DNA of 64,000 bases from Bacteroidota bacterium. GTDB lineage: Bacteria > Bacteroidota > Bacteroidia > Bacteroidales > GCA-2748055. Position 1 is the stretch's first letter, and each line of letters begins with the position of its first letter. A program made the translations under genes and the position numbers. Positions 18,047 through 29,482 of this stretch are shown here, one piece after another. The notes under the pieces were generated by a model. It was not told the origin of the DNA. It did not search any database and saw only the letters and a list, made by a program, of their open reading frames with translations. The DNA is taken from NCBI GenBank assembly GCA_024640885.1, contig JAHEEC010000001.1, positions 44,876 through 108,875 on the forward strand, in the 5' to 3' direction.

Positions 18047-19171
18047 ATGCATAGATTTCCAACCAGGTGCGTCCATGCCGGCACCATAAGGGATGATGTG
18101 AAAAAAGGAATCAACTCCCCCATTTACACCTCCACCTCCTTTGCATTTATTGACCAGGAGGATACGGTATATCCACGATACCTTAATACCCCCAATGAAA
18201 GGGCTGTGGCTGAGAAAATCGCTTCCCTGGAGGATGCGGAGAGTGCCCTGGTTTTCAGCTCGGGGATGGCCGCAATAAGTACGGTATTATTCACATTCCT
18301 GGGAAAAGGTGATCATGTGGTATTTCAGAAAGGGCTCTACGGAGGCACCACGCATTTCCTGGACCGGGAATTGAATCGATTCGGGATCGAATATGACATT
18401 TCGGCCAGTCAGTCACCCGAAGATATTGAAAGCTGCCTGAAGGAGAATACAAGGCTCATATACATTGAAACCCCTTCTAATCCGCTGCTACGGATCACTG
18501 ACCTTGAAGGTGTGGCCCGGCTGGCCAGGAAGGCCGGTGTCATCAGCGTCATTGATAACACATTTGCTTCCCCGGTGAACCAGCAGCCCTGCAGGTTTGG
18601 AATCGATATTGTCATCCACAGTGCGACCAAGTACATGGGTGGGCACAGCGATATTCTCGCGGGGGCTGCAGCCGGAAAAAGGAGTTTGATGGAGGAGATA
18701 TACCAGACCGGACTGAATTTTGGGGGAGCCCTCAATGCCATGACACTTTACCTGCTGGAACGAAGCCTTAAAACCATGCATATCAGGGTGGAACGGATCA
18801 ACCAGAATGCCATGGAATTGGCCCGCTTCCTGGAATCGCACCCTGGCATCAGCACAGTGAACTATCCCGGATTGGCCAGCCATCCAGGTCATGGGATCGC
18901 ATCCAGGCAGATGACAGGTTTTGGGGGAATGCTATCCTTTGAGGTGAAAGGCCAGGATGGGATCTCATTTCAACGGAAACTAAAACTGATCAAGCCTTCC
19001 ATGAGCCTTGGCGGACTGGAATCCATCTGCAGTTCCCCGGCCCACACCTCTCACAGGCACCTGGGGCCCGAAGGGCGGAAAAGTGAAGGAATTTCGGAAG
19101 AATTGATCCGGTTCTCTGCGGGGATTGAAGATGTAGAAGACCTGAAAGCTGACATTGAGCAGGCCCTCTGA
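18047..19171 (+). CDS. Cystathionine gamma-synthase/lyase-family PLP enzyme
   Basis: The 374-residue protein is of the Cys/Met metabolism PLP family (fold type I). The Schiff-base lysine is K195 in SATKYMGGHSD; the phosphate-binding SSGMAAIST and the VIDNTFASP Asp region are intact, and GGLES...SHR occurs near the C-terminus. Family members act as cystathionine gamma-synthase, gamma/beta-lyase or methionine gamma-lyase. Sequence reading alone does not separate these. It lies 3 kb from the riboswitch-controlled metY-metX-metH operon but is outside it, with no SAM riboswitch of its own. Confidence 0.88.
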   Translation: MHRFPTRCVHAGTIRDDVKKGINSPIYTSTSFAFIDQEDTVYPRYLNTPNERAVAEKIASLEDAESALVFSSGMAAISTVLFTFLGKGDHVVFQKGLYGGTTHFLDRELNRFGIEYDISASQSPEDIESCLKENTRLIYIETPSNPLLRITDLEGVARLARKAGVISVIDNTFASPVNQQPCRFGIDIVIHSATKYMGGHSDILAGAAAGKRSLMEEIYQTGLNFGGALNAMTLYLLERSLKTMHIRVERINQNAMELARFLESHPGISTVNYPGLASHPGHGIASRQMTGFGGMLSFEVKGQDGISFQRKLKLIKPSMSLGGLESICSSPAHTSHRHLGPEGRKSEGISEELIRFSAGIEDVEDLKADIEQAL

Positions 19172-19209
19172 GCAATGGCAATCCTGCATCCACGGGAACG
19201 CTGGGTGCA

Positions 19210-20094
19210 TTATTCCACAATGGTGACACCCTTTACCTGCAACTGCTCCAATTGCCAGTCAGGGACCCGGTTTCCCATTACATTGAGGTAACTCAGGTGG
19301 CTAAGCTCGAAGAGCGGGGAAATATCATCCACGTCATTGTAAGAGATATCCAGCACCTGCAGCACGGTCATGTTGCTGATCGGATCGATCCAACTTATAT
19401 GATTGTTGGCCAGGTAGAGCCGTTCAACCTGGTGCAGATCCGACAACTCGCTAAGGTCCGTCAGGTTGTTATTGGAGAGATCCACTACCCTTGCATACCG
19501 GCACCCCTCAATGCCTTCCAGGTTCTCCAACTCATAATCGGCCATTTCAATTTCTTCCAGATCCTCCAGCAGGTACATGGGAAAATCCACATTCAGGTTT
19601 CCGTAAACCCTGCGTTTCAATGCAGAAAGAAAACTGCGGCTGGTATAATCAAGTTCGCTTTCCTCCTCCTCGTACGCATCCTGGTCCATAAAGTAAGAAA
19701 ATCCGTCGGTTCCGGCATCCCATCCAAACTCTTCGGCAAGGTCCTCTTCTGTAATGACCGAACTCAGGGTCACATGCTCCGGTTCAAGGTTTTGCACGGT
19801 GAGTATGTGGGACATTGCGTAGAGCGCTTCAAAATCCCCATCCCCGTAAGCCTTCTCCAGTTGTTTCAAGGACTGGGTGAGCCTGTCGGGATGATAGAAC
19901 ATGATCAACTTTGAAAAAACCCGGTTGATCTTCTCCTCCTTGCACGGAGTATATTCGTTGACCACCTTCTGTACTGCCCGAAGGGCATCGAACCTGTGTT
20001 CCCTGAACATCCCGATGATCCGGCCCGAAATAACCCCAAGGTTTTCGGCCGTATACGCCTCCTTCAGGTTCAGATATAGATCCTTGATGTCCAC
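19210..20094 (-). CDS. Cytoplasmic protein with J-domain-like N-terminus and leucine-rich repeats
   Basis: The 294-residue protein has no signal peptide. Residues ~45-95 resemble a J domain: a basic helix ending in KLIMFYHPDR, with the HPD tripeptide, followed by a helix containing LEKAYGDGDFEAL. An acidic linker (~125-150) follows. The last ~110 residues hold about four internalin-like leucine-rich repeats (VVDLSNNNLTDLS, RLYLANNHIS, VLDISYNDVDDIS, YLNVMGNRV). J domains stimulate DnaK, and LRRs bind proteins, so it could be a specialised co-chaperone adapter; this is inference. The start is GTG. It is convergent with the preceding PLP enzyme gene. Confidence 0.8.
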   Translation of the reverse strand: MDIKDLYLNLKEAYTAENLGVISGRIIGMFREHRFDALRAVQKVVNEYTPCKEEKINRVFSKLIMFYHPDRLTQSLKQLEKAYGDGDFEALYAMSHILTVQNLEPEHVTLSSVITEEDLAEEFGWDAGTDGFSYFMDQDAYEEEESELDYTSRSFLSALKRRVYGNLNVDFPMYLLEDLEEIEMADYELENLEGIEGCRYARVVDLSNNNLTDLSELSDLHQVERLYLANNHISWIDPISNMTVLQVLDISYNDVDDISPLFELSHLSYLNVMGNRVPDWQLEQLQVKGVTIVE

Positions 20095-20108
20095 TTCGCG
20101 AAATTATA

Positions 20109-20205
20109 TTAATTAAGCCTCATTTCAACCCTCTTGCCCGCACTTTTAACCAGTTCCCCGTCAATTACCGCTTCTACCCGAAAACGCAACCCGGGATTGG
20201 CCAGA
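20109..20205 (-). pseudogene. Possible coding remnant upstream of the LRR gene
   Basis: In one minus-strand frame this short stretch reads like the C-terminal end of a protein (NPGLRFRVEAVIDGEL... ending at TAA), with an alternating beta-strand pattern and typical local codon choice. No start codon or domain is visible; the frame upstream runs antisense into the SRPBCC gene. It ends 14 nt before the LRR gene. It may be a leftover of a deleted gene or chance. Confidence 0.25.
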
Positions 20206-20265
20206 AAACAAACTAAACACTGAGTTGTTATTGGATAAGAAAGGATAAACCAACTATACTCCCTT

Positions 20266-20709
20266 ATGCGGTATACCACAGAAGTTACCCTGGCGCTGCC
20301 AAGGGGCAGGGTCATCGAGTTGTTTGACAGCACAGAGAACTTATGTAAATGGCAGGTCGGCCTTAAAAGTTTCAGGGGAATCAGTGGAGATCCCGGTCAG
20401 GAGGGCAGTCGATCCGAACTTGTTTATGAAGGCAGGAAGGGTGATCTGATCATGACCGAGACAATTACAAACCGGAACCTGCCCCATGAGTTCCACGGAG
20501 TTTATGAAGCACGTGGTATCCATAACGAACTGCAGCACTATTTTTACGAGACTCCCGGAGGAGGAACGCTCTGGCGGTCGGTAAACATCCTCAGGTTTCG
20601 CGGATTGATGGCCCTCATGGCGCCCTTCATGAAACCCGCTTTCAAAAGCAACACGCTCCTGAGCATGGAACGCTTCAGATCCTTCGCCGAAAAGTCAGTT
20701 TCTAATTGA
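20266..20709 (+). CDS. SRPBCC-family (START/polyketide cyclase-like) protein
   Basis: The 147-residue soluble protein begins with the typical SRPBCC strand-helix pattern (TTEVTLALPRGRVIELFDSTENLCKWQ). A long antiparallel sheet follows, then a C-terminal helix (LLSMERFRSFAEKS). This helix-grip fold makes a hydrophobic pocket that binds lipids or other small ligands. There are no catalytic residues by which to assign a reaction. It stands upstream of the DUF3078 gene (37-nt gap) and may be cotranscribed with it. Confidence 0.7.
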   Translation: MRYTTEVTLALPRGRVIELFDSTENLCKWQVGLKSFRGISGDPGQEGSRSELVYEGRKGDLIMTETITNRNLPHEFHGVYEARGIHNELQHYFYETPGGGTLWRSVNILRFRGLMALMAPFMKPAFKSNTLLSMERFRSFAEKSVSN

Positions 20710-20746
20710 TCAACTTACCAAACCATATCAACCAAACCCTACAACC

Positions 20747-21643
20747 ATGAAAAAAATCACACTTGCTATTTCAATCCTCCTGCTTGCCCTTTCTATCCAT
20801 GCACAGGAAACCGCTGACTCAGATACGCTCTGGAAATTTGGTGGGGTTGTCTCCCTTAACCTATCCCAGCTCTCTCTTACCAACTGGGCAGCCGGAGGGG
20901 ACAACAGCATCGCAGGCAACGGACTGGTCAAACTGTCGGGGGATTTTGACGATGGTACACTGAACTGGGACAATGACCTGACCATGGGATTTGGCCTGGT
21001 CCGGCAGGGAAGCGACCCTGCACGAAAGAGTGATGACAACCTGGACCTCTCTTCAAAATTCGGATACCGGGCTTCGAAGAATTGGTTTTACAGCGCTCTC
21101 CTCAGTTTTAAAACACAGTTTGCCGAGGGGTGGGACAAACCCGGTGAGGTAAACCGCACAAAGATCTCCAACTGGATGTCCCCTGGCTACCTCAGCATTT
21201 CCGCCGGTATGGATTTCAAGCCCAATAAACTGTTTGCCCTCCTCCTCTCACCAGTTTCGGGAAAGATGACCTTTGTAATGGATGAGGAGCTCTCCGCTAC
21301 CGGGTCATTTGGACTGGACCCCGGTCAGAAGGTGCGTGCAGAATTCGGCGGACTGATCAAGGCCGTCTACAAGCAGGAGATCCTGAAGAATGTAACTGTG
21401 GACACCAAACTGGAGCTCTTCTCCAATTACTTCGATCATCCCCAGTGGGTGGATGTGAACTGGGACCTGCTTCTGAGCCTGAAGGTAAACGATTTCATCT
21501 CTGCCAGCCTGATGACCCAGCTTATTTATGACCGGGATATTGAATTCGGGACCGACACCTCCGGGGATGGGATACCCGATACTTTTGAACCCCGCGTCCA
21601 GTTCAAGGAGCTCTTTGGAATCGGGCTAACCTATAATTTTTAG
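20747..21643 (+). CDS. DUF3078 outer-membrane beta-barrel-like protein
   Basis: The 298-residue protein has a clear signal peptide (KKITLAISILLLALSIHAQ). It then has the DUF3078 pattern: WKFGGVVSLNLSQLSLTNWAAGGDNS, repeated amphipathic strands with Asn/Asp turns, and a terminal aromatic residue (LTYNF) typical of beta-barrel outer-membrane proteins. Family function is unknown; members are widespread in Bacteroidota. It ends about 90 nt before the metY promoter and is not part of that operon. Confidence 0.85.
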   Translation: MKKITLAISILLLALSIHAQETADSDTLWKFGGVVSLNLSQLSLTNWAAGGDNSIAGNGLVKLSGDFDDGTLNWDNDLTMGFGLVRQGSDPARKSDDNLDLSSKFGYRASKNWFYSALLSFKTQFAEGWDKPGEVNRTKISNWMSPGYLSISAGMDFKPNKLFALLLSPVSGKMTFVMDEELSATGSFGLDPGQKVRAEFGGLIKAVYKQEILKNVTVDTKLELFSNYFDHPQWVDVNWDLLLSLKVNDFISASLMTQLIYDRDIEFGTDTSGDGIPDTFEPRVQFKELFGIGLTYNF

Positions 21644-21731
21644 TATAAATTTTTAGAGGTCTTACTTGCCTGATTACGTGGTTTTTATAAGGCTTTCGTC
21701 TAAATAAGCCGGCGTTTCCCCGGGCCGTGGA

Positions 21732-21763
21732 TTTGCAAAACGCATCTTTGAGGCATATATTTG
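21732..21763 (+). promoter_or_regulatory. Promoter of the metY-metX-metH operon
   Basis: TTTG (21732-21735), a 20-nt spacer and TATATTTG (21756-21763) match the Bacteroidota promoter consensus at both boxes. The predicted start (about 21770) lies just before the riboswitch. Confidence 0.7.
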
Positions 21764-21788
21764 ATCCATCAATACCACACTCAGGTGT

Positions 21789-21893
21789 GATTGTTATTGA
21801 GAAGGGGTAAGAGATTAGGCTCAGCGATCCCCTGGCAACCCGCCACTTGGCGAAGGTGCCAAAACCTAACCCGAAAGGGAGATAATAACAAAA
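21789..21893 (+). ncRNA. SAM-I clan (S-box-like) riboswitch
   Basis: All main S-box elements can be traced. P1 is TTGTTATT (21791-21798) pairing with AATAACAA (21884-21891). P2 has GGGG paired with CCCC. The conserved TGGCAACC and AAGGTGCCAAA core strands are present. P3 is GCC-ACTT-GGC and P4 is CCC-GAAA-GGG. A pseudoknot can form between TTAGG (21815-21819) and CCTAA (21865-21869). SAM binding should repress the downstream metY-metX-metH operon. No intrinsic terminator follows, so control probably acts on translation or through another mechanism in the ~250-nt leader. Confidence 0.88.
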
Positions 21894-21902
21894 AAGAATG
21901 CC

Positions 21903-21968
21903 ATGAAGAGAAAGAGTTTCATCGCGCCCATGTTGCCTATGTCCATGCCCTGGCCGGAGCTTCGGTAA
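21903..21968 (+). CDS. Putative Met/Pro-rich leader peptide downstream of the SAM riboswitch
   Basis: A 21-codon ORF starts 10 nt after the riboswitch P1 helix. The peptide is MKRKSFIA followed by PMLPMSMPWPELR, with three internal Met and four Pro in the last thirteen residues. Its location between a SAM sensor and methionine-synthesis genes, and its Met-rich, stalling-prone composition, suggest a translated leader rather than a chance ORF. There is no strong ribosome-binding site, as is usual in this phylum. Function is inferred. Confidence 0.45.
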   Translation: MKRKSFIAPMLPMSMPWPELR

Positions 21969-23445
<1,477 letters not shown>

Positions 23446-23448
23446 ACT

Positions 23449-24564
23449 ATGAAACCGCAGATACTTCAACATACTGAAAAGTTCAACCTTGAGCTGGGGG
23501 GTGCCCTCCCCTCCCTCACTGTTGCATTTCATACCTATGGCACATTGAACGCCGGGCGCGACAACGTGATCTGGGTGTGCCACGCCCTTACGGCAAACTC
23601 GGAGGTGGCCTCATGGTGGCCTGGAATGGTGGGTGAGGGTAAATTAATGGATCCTGAAAAGCACTTCATCGTTTGTGCCAATATCCTGGGCTCCTGCTAC
23701 GGGTCCACGGGTCCCCTCTCCACGAACCCGGAAACGGGACTTCCATGGTTCAGGTCATTTCCAGTGATCACCATCAGGGACCAGGTCAACGCCCATGAGG
23801 TACTCAGGAAACACCTGGGCATCCGTAAGATCCATACCATTCTCGGGGGCTCCATCGGGGGTTTCCAGGCCCTGGAATACGCCATCATGTATCCTGAAAT
23901 CTTCAAAAACCTGGTCTTCATCGCTTCATCTGTTAAATCATCTCCCTGGTCTGTGGCTTTTAACCAATCACAGCGCATGGCCATTGAGGCGGATCCCTCC
24001 TATTTTGAGGAGCGTCCCTACGGGGGCATCAACGGCCTGAAGGCAGCCAGGTCCATTGCCCTGCTGAGCTACAGGAATGAGCAGGTATACAACAGGACAC
24101 AGCTGGAAGGTGATGAAACAAAGACAGCGGGATTGAAAGCATCCTCCTACCAGGATTACCAGGGTGACAAACTCGTGAAAAGGTTTGACGCCTACAGCTA
24201 TCATGCCCTCACCGGGATCATGGATACCCACAATGTGGTCCGGAACAGGGGCTCCATCGGGGAGGCCATCGGGCGGATCAGCGCCAATGTACTGTGCATT
24301 GGAATCTCTTCGGACTACCTGTTTCCCTCGCATGAACAGAAATTGCTGGCCCATATTGTGCAGGGCGAATACAGGGAGGTCAGCTCCCTTTACGGACACG
24401 ATGGCTTCCTGCTTGAAGCAAAGCAGCTCACCTCCCTGATCGGGGAGTTCTGGCATCAGGCCGATGCCGGTGATTCCCCGGACAGGAGTTCCGTCGCGCA
24501 TAAGGGTGGCAATGATCCGCTTAAAAGGAGCGCCGAAAGGTCCTTGAGGGTTCACTTGAACTAA
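23449..24564 (+). CDS. metX: Homoserine O-acetyltransferase
   Basis: The 371-residue alpha/beta-hydrolase-fold enzyme transfers acetyl from acetyl-CoA to homoserine. The nucleophile elbow GGSIGG carries S135 (usually GGSMGG). The catalytic Asp is in SSDYLFP and the His in YGHDGFL, and ANILGSCYGSTGP is the MetX substrate-site signature. It begins 3 nt after metY. A basic ~30-residue C-terminal tail beyond the usual end has no recognisable domain. Acetyl versus succinyl specificity is inferred from the MetX signature and the MetY partner. Confidence 0.93.
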   Translation: MKPQILQHTEKFNLELGGALPSLTVAFHTYGTLNAGRDNVIWVCHALTANSEVASWWPGMVGEGKLMDPEKHFIVCANILGSCYGSTGPLSTNPETGLPWFRSFPVITIRDQVNAHEVLRKHLGIRKIHTILGGSIGGFQALEYAIMYPEIFKNLVFIASSVKSSPWSVAFNQSQRMAIEADPSYFEERPYGGINGLKAARSIALLSYRNEQVYNRTQLEGDETKTAGLKASSYQDYQGDKLVKRFDAYSYHALTGIMDTHNVVRNRGSIGEAIGRISANVLCIGISSDYLFPSHEQKLLAHIVQGEYREVSSLYGHDGFLLEAKQLTSLIGEFWHQADAGDSPDRSSVAHKGGNDPLKRSAERSLRVHLN

Positions 24565-24597
24565 GCTTAAAAAAGAGTAAATTCGGGGCATAGAATA

Positions 24598-27500
24598 ATG
24601 ATGGAACCAAAACCTGATATCGGCAGCCTGTTAAAGGAGCGGGTGCTCCTCCTGGATGGTGCTATGGGAACAATGATCCAGCGATACAGGCTCACCGAGG
24701 AGGATTACCGGGGAGAGAGGTTCAAATCACATCCGGGTGACCTCCAGGGTAACAATGACCTGCTCTCCCTTACCCGCCCCGATGTAATCAGGGAGATCCA
24801 TGAAGCCTACCTTGAGGCCGGATCGGACATCATAGAGACCAACACTTTCAACTCAACCTCCATCTCCCAGGCTGACTACGGCATGGAATCCCTTGTGCAT
24901 GAGATCAACCTCAGGTCGGCCAGGATCGCTGTGGAGGCCGCAGCAAAGTACTCCGGAAAGACTCCCCTGAAGCCCAGGTATGTGGCCGGCTCCATTGGCC
25001 CCACCAACAAAACCACCTCGCTTTCACCCGATGTGAATGATCCGGGATACCGGGCAGTCTCCTTTGATGAGATGAAAAATGCTTACAGAGAGCAGGTTCG
25101 GGGGCTGGCCGAGGGAGGTGTCGATCTTTTTTTGGTGGAGACCATATTCGACACCCTGAACGCCAAGGCCGCCCTGATGGGCATAGAGGAGTACCTGGAA
25201 GAAACGGGGATCAGGATTCCTGTGATGGTTTCAGGGACCATCACAGATGCCAGTGGACGCACCCTGTCGGGTCAGACCCTGGAGGCATTCATGCATTCCC
25301 TGGACCACGCAGCACTGCTCTCCATCGGCTTGAACTGCTCACTGGGTGCGAAAGAGATCCGACCCTACCTGGAGGAGATCTCCGGCAAATCAAATCATTT
25401 TATCTCGGTGCATCCCAATGCCGGCCTTCCCAACCAGTTTGGGGAATACGACGAGACGCCGGAACAGATGTCCATCCAGATCAAAGATTTCATCGATTCG
25501 GGATTTGTGAACATCGTTGGGGGTTGCTGCGGGACCACACCGGATCACATCCACGCCTTTGCAGAACTGCTGCAAAGTGCCCCGGCAAGGGAGCCTGCCG
25601 CGGCACTTCCCGGACTGAAATTAAGTGGACTTGAGCCGCTTACCGCCTATGAAGGATCGAATTTTATCAATGTTGGGGAACGGTGCAATGTGGCAGGAAG
25701 CAGGAAATTTGCAAGGCTCATCAGGGAGAAGAAATATGATGAAACCCTTGAAATTGCCCGACGGCAGGTAGAAGACGGGGCCCAGATCCTGGATATAAAC
25801 CTGGATGATGCCATGCTGGACGCGGAACATGAAATGGTGACCTTCCTCAACCTTTTGATGGCTGAACCGGAGATCTCCAGGGTACCGCTGATGATCGATT
25901 CTTCCAAATTCTCGGTGATCGAAGCAGGATTGAAATGCATCCAGGGAAAGGCTGTGGTGAACTCCATCAGCCTCAAGGAAGGGGAATCCCGCTTCCTGGA
26001 GCAGGCCGGCAAAATAAGGAGGTACGGGGCTGCCGTCATCGTCATGGCCTTCGATGAAAAGGGACAGGCCGATTCCTTTGAAAGGCGCACAGAGATCTGC
26101 AGCCGGGCCTACAATCTCCTGAGGGAGAAGATCAATTATCCGCCGGATGATATCATCTTTGATCCCAATGTACTGAGCATAGGAACAGGGATCGAGGAGC
26201 ACAACAACTACGCCGTGGATTATATAAGGGCCACCCGGTGGATCAAGGAAAACCTTCCCGGGGCAAGGGTCAGCGGCGGTATCAGCAACCTCTCTTTTTC
26301 TTTCCGTGGAAACGACACGGTCCGGGAAGCCATACACTCCGTATTCCTTTACCATGCCATAAAAGCGGGCCTGGATATGGGGATCGTGAATCCCAGCATG
26401 CTCCAGGTGTATGACGAGATCCCTGAAAAATTGCTGGAGTACACAGAAGACCTGGTTTTAAACAGGAGACCCGATGCCACGGAAAGACTCATTGAATACT
26501 CCTCCACCCTTGTAAGAAGCGAAAAGCCGGAAGAGAGAAAGGACGAATGGCGAAGTCTCCCGGTGGAAGAGCGGTTAAAACATGCCCTGATCAAAGGGAT
26601 TACGGACCAGATCGAAGAGGATTCACTGGAGGCACATCGAAAATATGGACTTGGTTTGAAGGTGATCGAGGGTCCCCTGATGGACGGCATGAACGTGGTC
26701 GGAGACCTGTTCGGAGATGGCAAGATGTTCCTCCCCCAGGTAGTCAAGAGCGCGCGGGTCATGAAACGGGCCGTGGCCACGCTGCTGCCTTTCATTGAAC
26801 AGGAGAAAGCCATGGGGGAAGACGGGGGCAGCCACTCAGCCGGTAAGATCCTGTTGGCCACCGTGAAAGGAGATGTGCATGACATTGGAAAAAATATTGT
26901 GGGCGTGGTCCTGGGTTGCAATAATTACGAGGTGATCGACCTGGGGGTGATGGTTCACACTGACAGGATCCTTGAGGAAGCCCAGAAGCAGCAGGTGGAT
27001 ATCGTGGGATTGTCGGGCCTCATCACACCTTCCCTTGAGGAGATGATCCATGTGGCCTCGGAAATGGAGCGACGTGGCCTTAACTATCCTTTGTTGATCG
27101 GTGGTGCGACCACCTCAAAGATACACACTGCGGTAAAAATAGAGCCCCGTTACAGCCATCCAGTGATCCATGTGAAGGATGCCTCCAAAAGTGTGGGGGT
27201 TGTGAGTGCCCTCCTGTCAAAAGAGAACCGGGCCAATTTTATCCGGGCAACACGTGAGGATTACGAGGCCCTGAGGATCGATTACGCCGGAGCCGGGAAA
27301 GAGATCAAATACCTCTCCCTGGAAGATGCCAGGAAGAATGGACCATTGCTGGATTGGTCGGCTGAAACAATCTACAGACCAAACAGCCTGGGGATCCAGA
27401 CCCTGCTCGATTTTCCCATGGAAAAAATCCGGGAATACATCAACTGGGTCTTCTTTTTCGTTACCTGGGAGCTCCGGGGCAAGTTCCCCGAAATATTCGA

Positions 27501-28281
27501 TCATCCGAAATACGGTGTGGAGGCACGAAAATTATATGAGGATGCGCAGCAAATGCTGGACCGCATCATCAGTGAAAAATGGCTCACTGCCAATGCTGTT
27601 TTTGGAATTTTCCCGGCCAGTGCCCGGGGGGATGATATCCTGATTTTCAACGATGAATCCAGGAAGGGGATCCTCACCCGGTTCACCAACCTGAGGAACC
27701 AGACCCTTAAGGAGAAAGGGCTCCCCAACCTCTGCCTCGCTGATTTCATCGCACCTCTTGACTCCGGGATGGAGGATTATCTGGGGGCCTTCGCAGTCAC
27801 CGCCGGAATCGGCATTGAAGAAAAAATCAGGGAGTTTGAGGCTGATCATGATGATTATTCCGCCATCATGCTCAAGTCGCTTGCTGACCGGCTTGCTGAG
27901 GCATTTACAGAATTGCTGCATGCCGAGATCAGGCAGAACTACTGGGGATACGCCAGGGAGGAATCACTGACAATGAATGAACTGTTCCTTGAAAAATACA
28001 GGGGGATCCGGCCCGCTCATGGTTATCCTGCATGCCCTGAACATTCTGAAAAAGAGGTGCTTTTCAATCTTCTGGGGGCCGGCCGGCACGGGATCAGTCT
28101 CACTGAGAATTGGTCCATGGTACCCGCGGCCTCCGTCAGCGGGCTGATCTTTGCCCATCCCAAGTCAAAATATTTTTTCGTGGGAAAAATAGGGAAGGAC
28201 CAGGTAGAGGATTATGCCGCAAGAAAAAGGATGGAGCCCCAACAGATCGAACGCCTGCTGGCATCCAACCTAAATTATTAA
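24598..28281 (+). CDS. metH: Cobalamin-dependent methionine synthase
   Basis: The full-length 1227-residue MetH has four modules. The homocysteine domain (1-~330) has zinc ligands in GLNCS and VGGCCGTTP. The methyltetrahydrofolate domain (~350-620) has [14 protein letters not shown]. The B12 domain has DVHDIGKN, in which H761 is the lower axial ligand to cobalt. The SAM-binding reactivation domain spans ~900-1227 ([25 protein letters not shown]). It transfers a methyl group from methyl-THF to homocysteine. As third gene of the riboswitch operon, it lies 33 nt after metX. No metF or cobalamin riboswitch is present nearby. Confidence 0.96.
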   Translation: MMEPKPDIGSLLKERVLLLDGAMGTMIQRYRLTEEDYRGERFKSHPGDLQGNNDLLSLTRPDVIREIHEAYLEAGSDIIETNTFNSTSISQADYGMESLVHEINLRSARIAVEAAAKYSGKTPLKPRYVAGSIGPTNKTTSLSPDVNDPGYRAVSFDEMKNAYREQVRGLAEGGVDLFLVETIFDTLNAKAALMGIEEYLEETGIRIPVMVSGTITDASGRTLSGQTLEAFMHSLDHAALLSIGLNCSLGAKEIRPYLEEISGKSNHFISVHPNAGLPNQFGEYDETPEQMSIQIKDFIDSGFVNIVGGCCGTTPDHIHAFAELLQSAPAREPAAALPGLKLSGLEPLTAYEGSNFINVGERCNVAGSRKFARLIREKKYDETLEIARRQVEDGAQILDINLDDAMLDAEHEMVTFLNLLMAEPEISRVPLMIDSSKFSVIEAGLKCIQGKAVVNSISLKEGESRFLEQAGKIRRYGAAVIVMAFDEKGQADSFERRTEICSRAYNLLREKINYPPDDIIFDPNVLSIGTGIEEHNNYAVDYIRATRWIKENLPGARVSGGISNLSFSFRGNDTVREAIHSVFLYHAIKAGLDMGIVNPSMLQVYDEIPEKLLEYTEDLVLNRRPDATERLIEYSSTLVRSEKPEERKDEWRSLPVEERLKHALIKGITDQIEEDSLEAHRKYGLGLKVIEGPLMDGMNVVGDLFGDGKMFLPQVVKSARVMKRAVATLLPFIEQEKAMGEDGGSHSAGKILLATVKGDVHDIGKNIVGVVLGCNNYEVIDLGVMVHTDRILEEAQKQQVDIVGLSGLITPSLEEMIHVASEMERRGLNYPLLIGGATTSKIHTAVKIEPRYSHPVIHVKDASKSVGVVSALLSKENRANFIRATREDYEALRIDYAGAGKEIKYLSLEDARKNGPLLDWSAETIYRPNSLGIQTLLDFPMEKIREYINWVFFFVTWELRGKFPEIFDHPKYGVEARKLYEDAQQMLDRIISEKWLTANAVFGIFPASARGDDILIFNDESRKGILTRFTNLRNQTLKEKGLPNLCLADFIAPLDSGMEDYLGAFAVTAGIGIEEKIREFEADHDDYSAIMLKSLADRLAEAFTELLHAEIRQNYWGYAREESLTMNELFLEKYRGIRPAHGYPACPEHSEKEVLFNLLGAGRHGISLTENWSMVPAASVSGLIFAHPKSKYFFVGKIGKDQVEDYAARKRMEPQQIERLLASNLNY

Positions 28282-28670
28282 TTATTCTGGATCAGATCCC
28301 CGGCTGAGGGCTCCCGGTCAATCTCCAGCCGGGCATGGTCGTTGATGAAATCTGCCACAATTTTCCTGCCCCTGATGGAAACATCTTTCCTTGAAGTGAT
28401 CTTCTCGATGCTGATATGGGGCACATTTATGGCATTAATGCCTATTCGGCCACTGGTGAGCCAGGCTTCGACCACATAGGTTCCCTTCACCAGTTTCAGG
28501 CGTTTCATCCTGCGAATGGTCATGGCCCTGACAATGTTCACCTCGGTACTGTGCAGGACAAGGTTAAGCCTGCTCCCTGATCTGTTCCTGATTTGCAGCA
28601 CACAATTTCCCTTCATAAGGGGAACCCGTTCCGGTCTGGATATTTCTATGCCACTTTTCAATATTGCCAT
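28278..28670 (-). CDS. Hypothetical protein, possibly PilZ-like beta-barrel
   Basis: This ~130-residue protein is not recognised. It is basic and rich in beta-strand patterns ([28 protein letters not shown]), without signal peptide or membrane segment when started at the ATG at 28670. Longer open sequence upstream gives a Cys-rich, unlikely N-terminus. Its stop overlaps that of metH by 3 nt in a convergent arrangement. A PilZ-like fold is only an impression from strand spacing. Confidence 0.5.
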   Translation of the reverse strand: MAILKSGIEISRPERVPLMKGNCVLQIRNRSGSRLNLVLHSTEVNIVRAMTIRRMKRLKLVKGTYVVEAWLTSGRIGINAINVPHISIEKITSRKDVSIRGRKIVADFINDHARLEIDREPSAGDLIQNN

Positions 28671-28806
28671 ATAAAGGTCAGTCAAGATAATCAAAATCCC
28701 ACATTTCATACAAACTAGCAACAATTATTAGAGGACGAATCCCGATCTTTATGCAGGTTTCAGACAGAATTAACTTAATATTGAAACTGATCAAAGGAAC
28801 ACAATT

Positions 28807-29466
28807 ATGAGCTATACCAGGAACAACCTTGAGATCCATTCCATGATCGCACGTTTGTATGAACGATTCCACGACCGGGGATTCATAAGCTTCCGGCGGA
28901 CACCTGAAATAAAAGGCACCCAGTACCTTGACCCCCTTATCAAGGCTATTGAAGCGAAACAAGTGATCCGGCTCTATTACCTTCCCTTTTACGAGGACAA
29001 GCCCTATTTTAATGAGGTCCATCCCTACCTATTAAAAGAGCATGGCTTCAGGTGGTACCTTGTTGGATTAAATGAATTTAAAGGCCAGGTCCGCACCTAT
29101 GCCCTGGACCGGATCAGGGATATACAGGATACCGCGGGGATTGAATATAAGGAGCCCGGGTTCGATGCAGCAGCTTATTTCCAGTATGCCATCGGGATCA
29201 TTGCACCAAAGGGTATCCCTCCCCTGATCAGGATCGCTGTTCAGAAAACCCAGGCACAATACCTGATCACCCAGCCGTGGCATGAATCACAGAACATCCT
29301 GGAAGAGAACGAAGAACAGGTGGTTTTTGGTTTCCGGGTCCACCCTACCTATGAATTGAAATCCCTTGTGCTCAGCCTGGGGAAAGACGGGGAGGTGCTT
29401 GAGCCGGCATCTCTTCGGGAAGAAATGGCACTGGAGCTCAGGGGAATGCTGGAAAAATATTCATAG
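28807..29466 (+). CDS. WYL-domain protein lacking the N-terminal DNA-binding domain
   Basis: The 219-residue protein corresponds to the middle and C-terminal parts of Bacteroidota WYL regulators: EIKGTQYLDPLIKAI, the ligand-binding WYL core (FRWYLVGLNEFKGQVRTYALDRI, with WYL intact) and the C-terminal WCX-like region (VHPTYELKSLVLSLG). Such regulators usually have an N-terminal winged helix and are ~320 residues; here an in-frame stop lies 12 codons before the ATG and no HTH is visible. It may be a truncated derivative or a ligand-binding regulator that needs a partner. Confidence 0.75.
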   Translation: MSYTRNNLEIHSMIARLYERFHDRGFISFRRTPEIKGTQYLDPLIKAIEAKQVIRLYYLPFYEDKPYFNEVHPYLLKEHGFRWYLVGLNEFKGQVRTYALDRIRDIQDTAGIEYKEPGFDAAAYFQYAIGIIAPKGIPPLIRIAVQKTQAQYLITQPWHESQNILEENEEQVVFGFRVHPTYELKSLVLSLGKDGEVLEPASLREEMALELRGMLEKYS

Positions 29467-29482
29467 CGCCCCCAGGGTTCCC

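Noticed and set aside
19252..19914. 220-codon plus-strand ORF
   Set aside because: Opposite the LRR gene, whose repeats and HPD motif show the true strand.
25621..26355. 244-codon minus-strand ORF
   Set aside because: Antisense shadow of metH.
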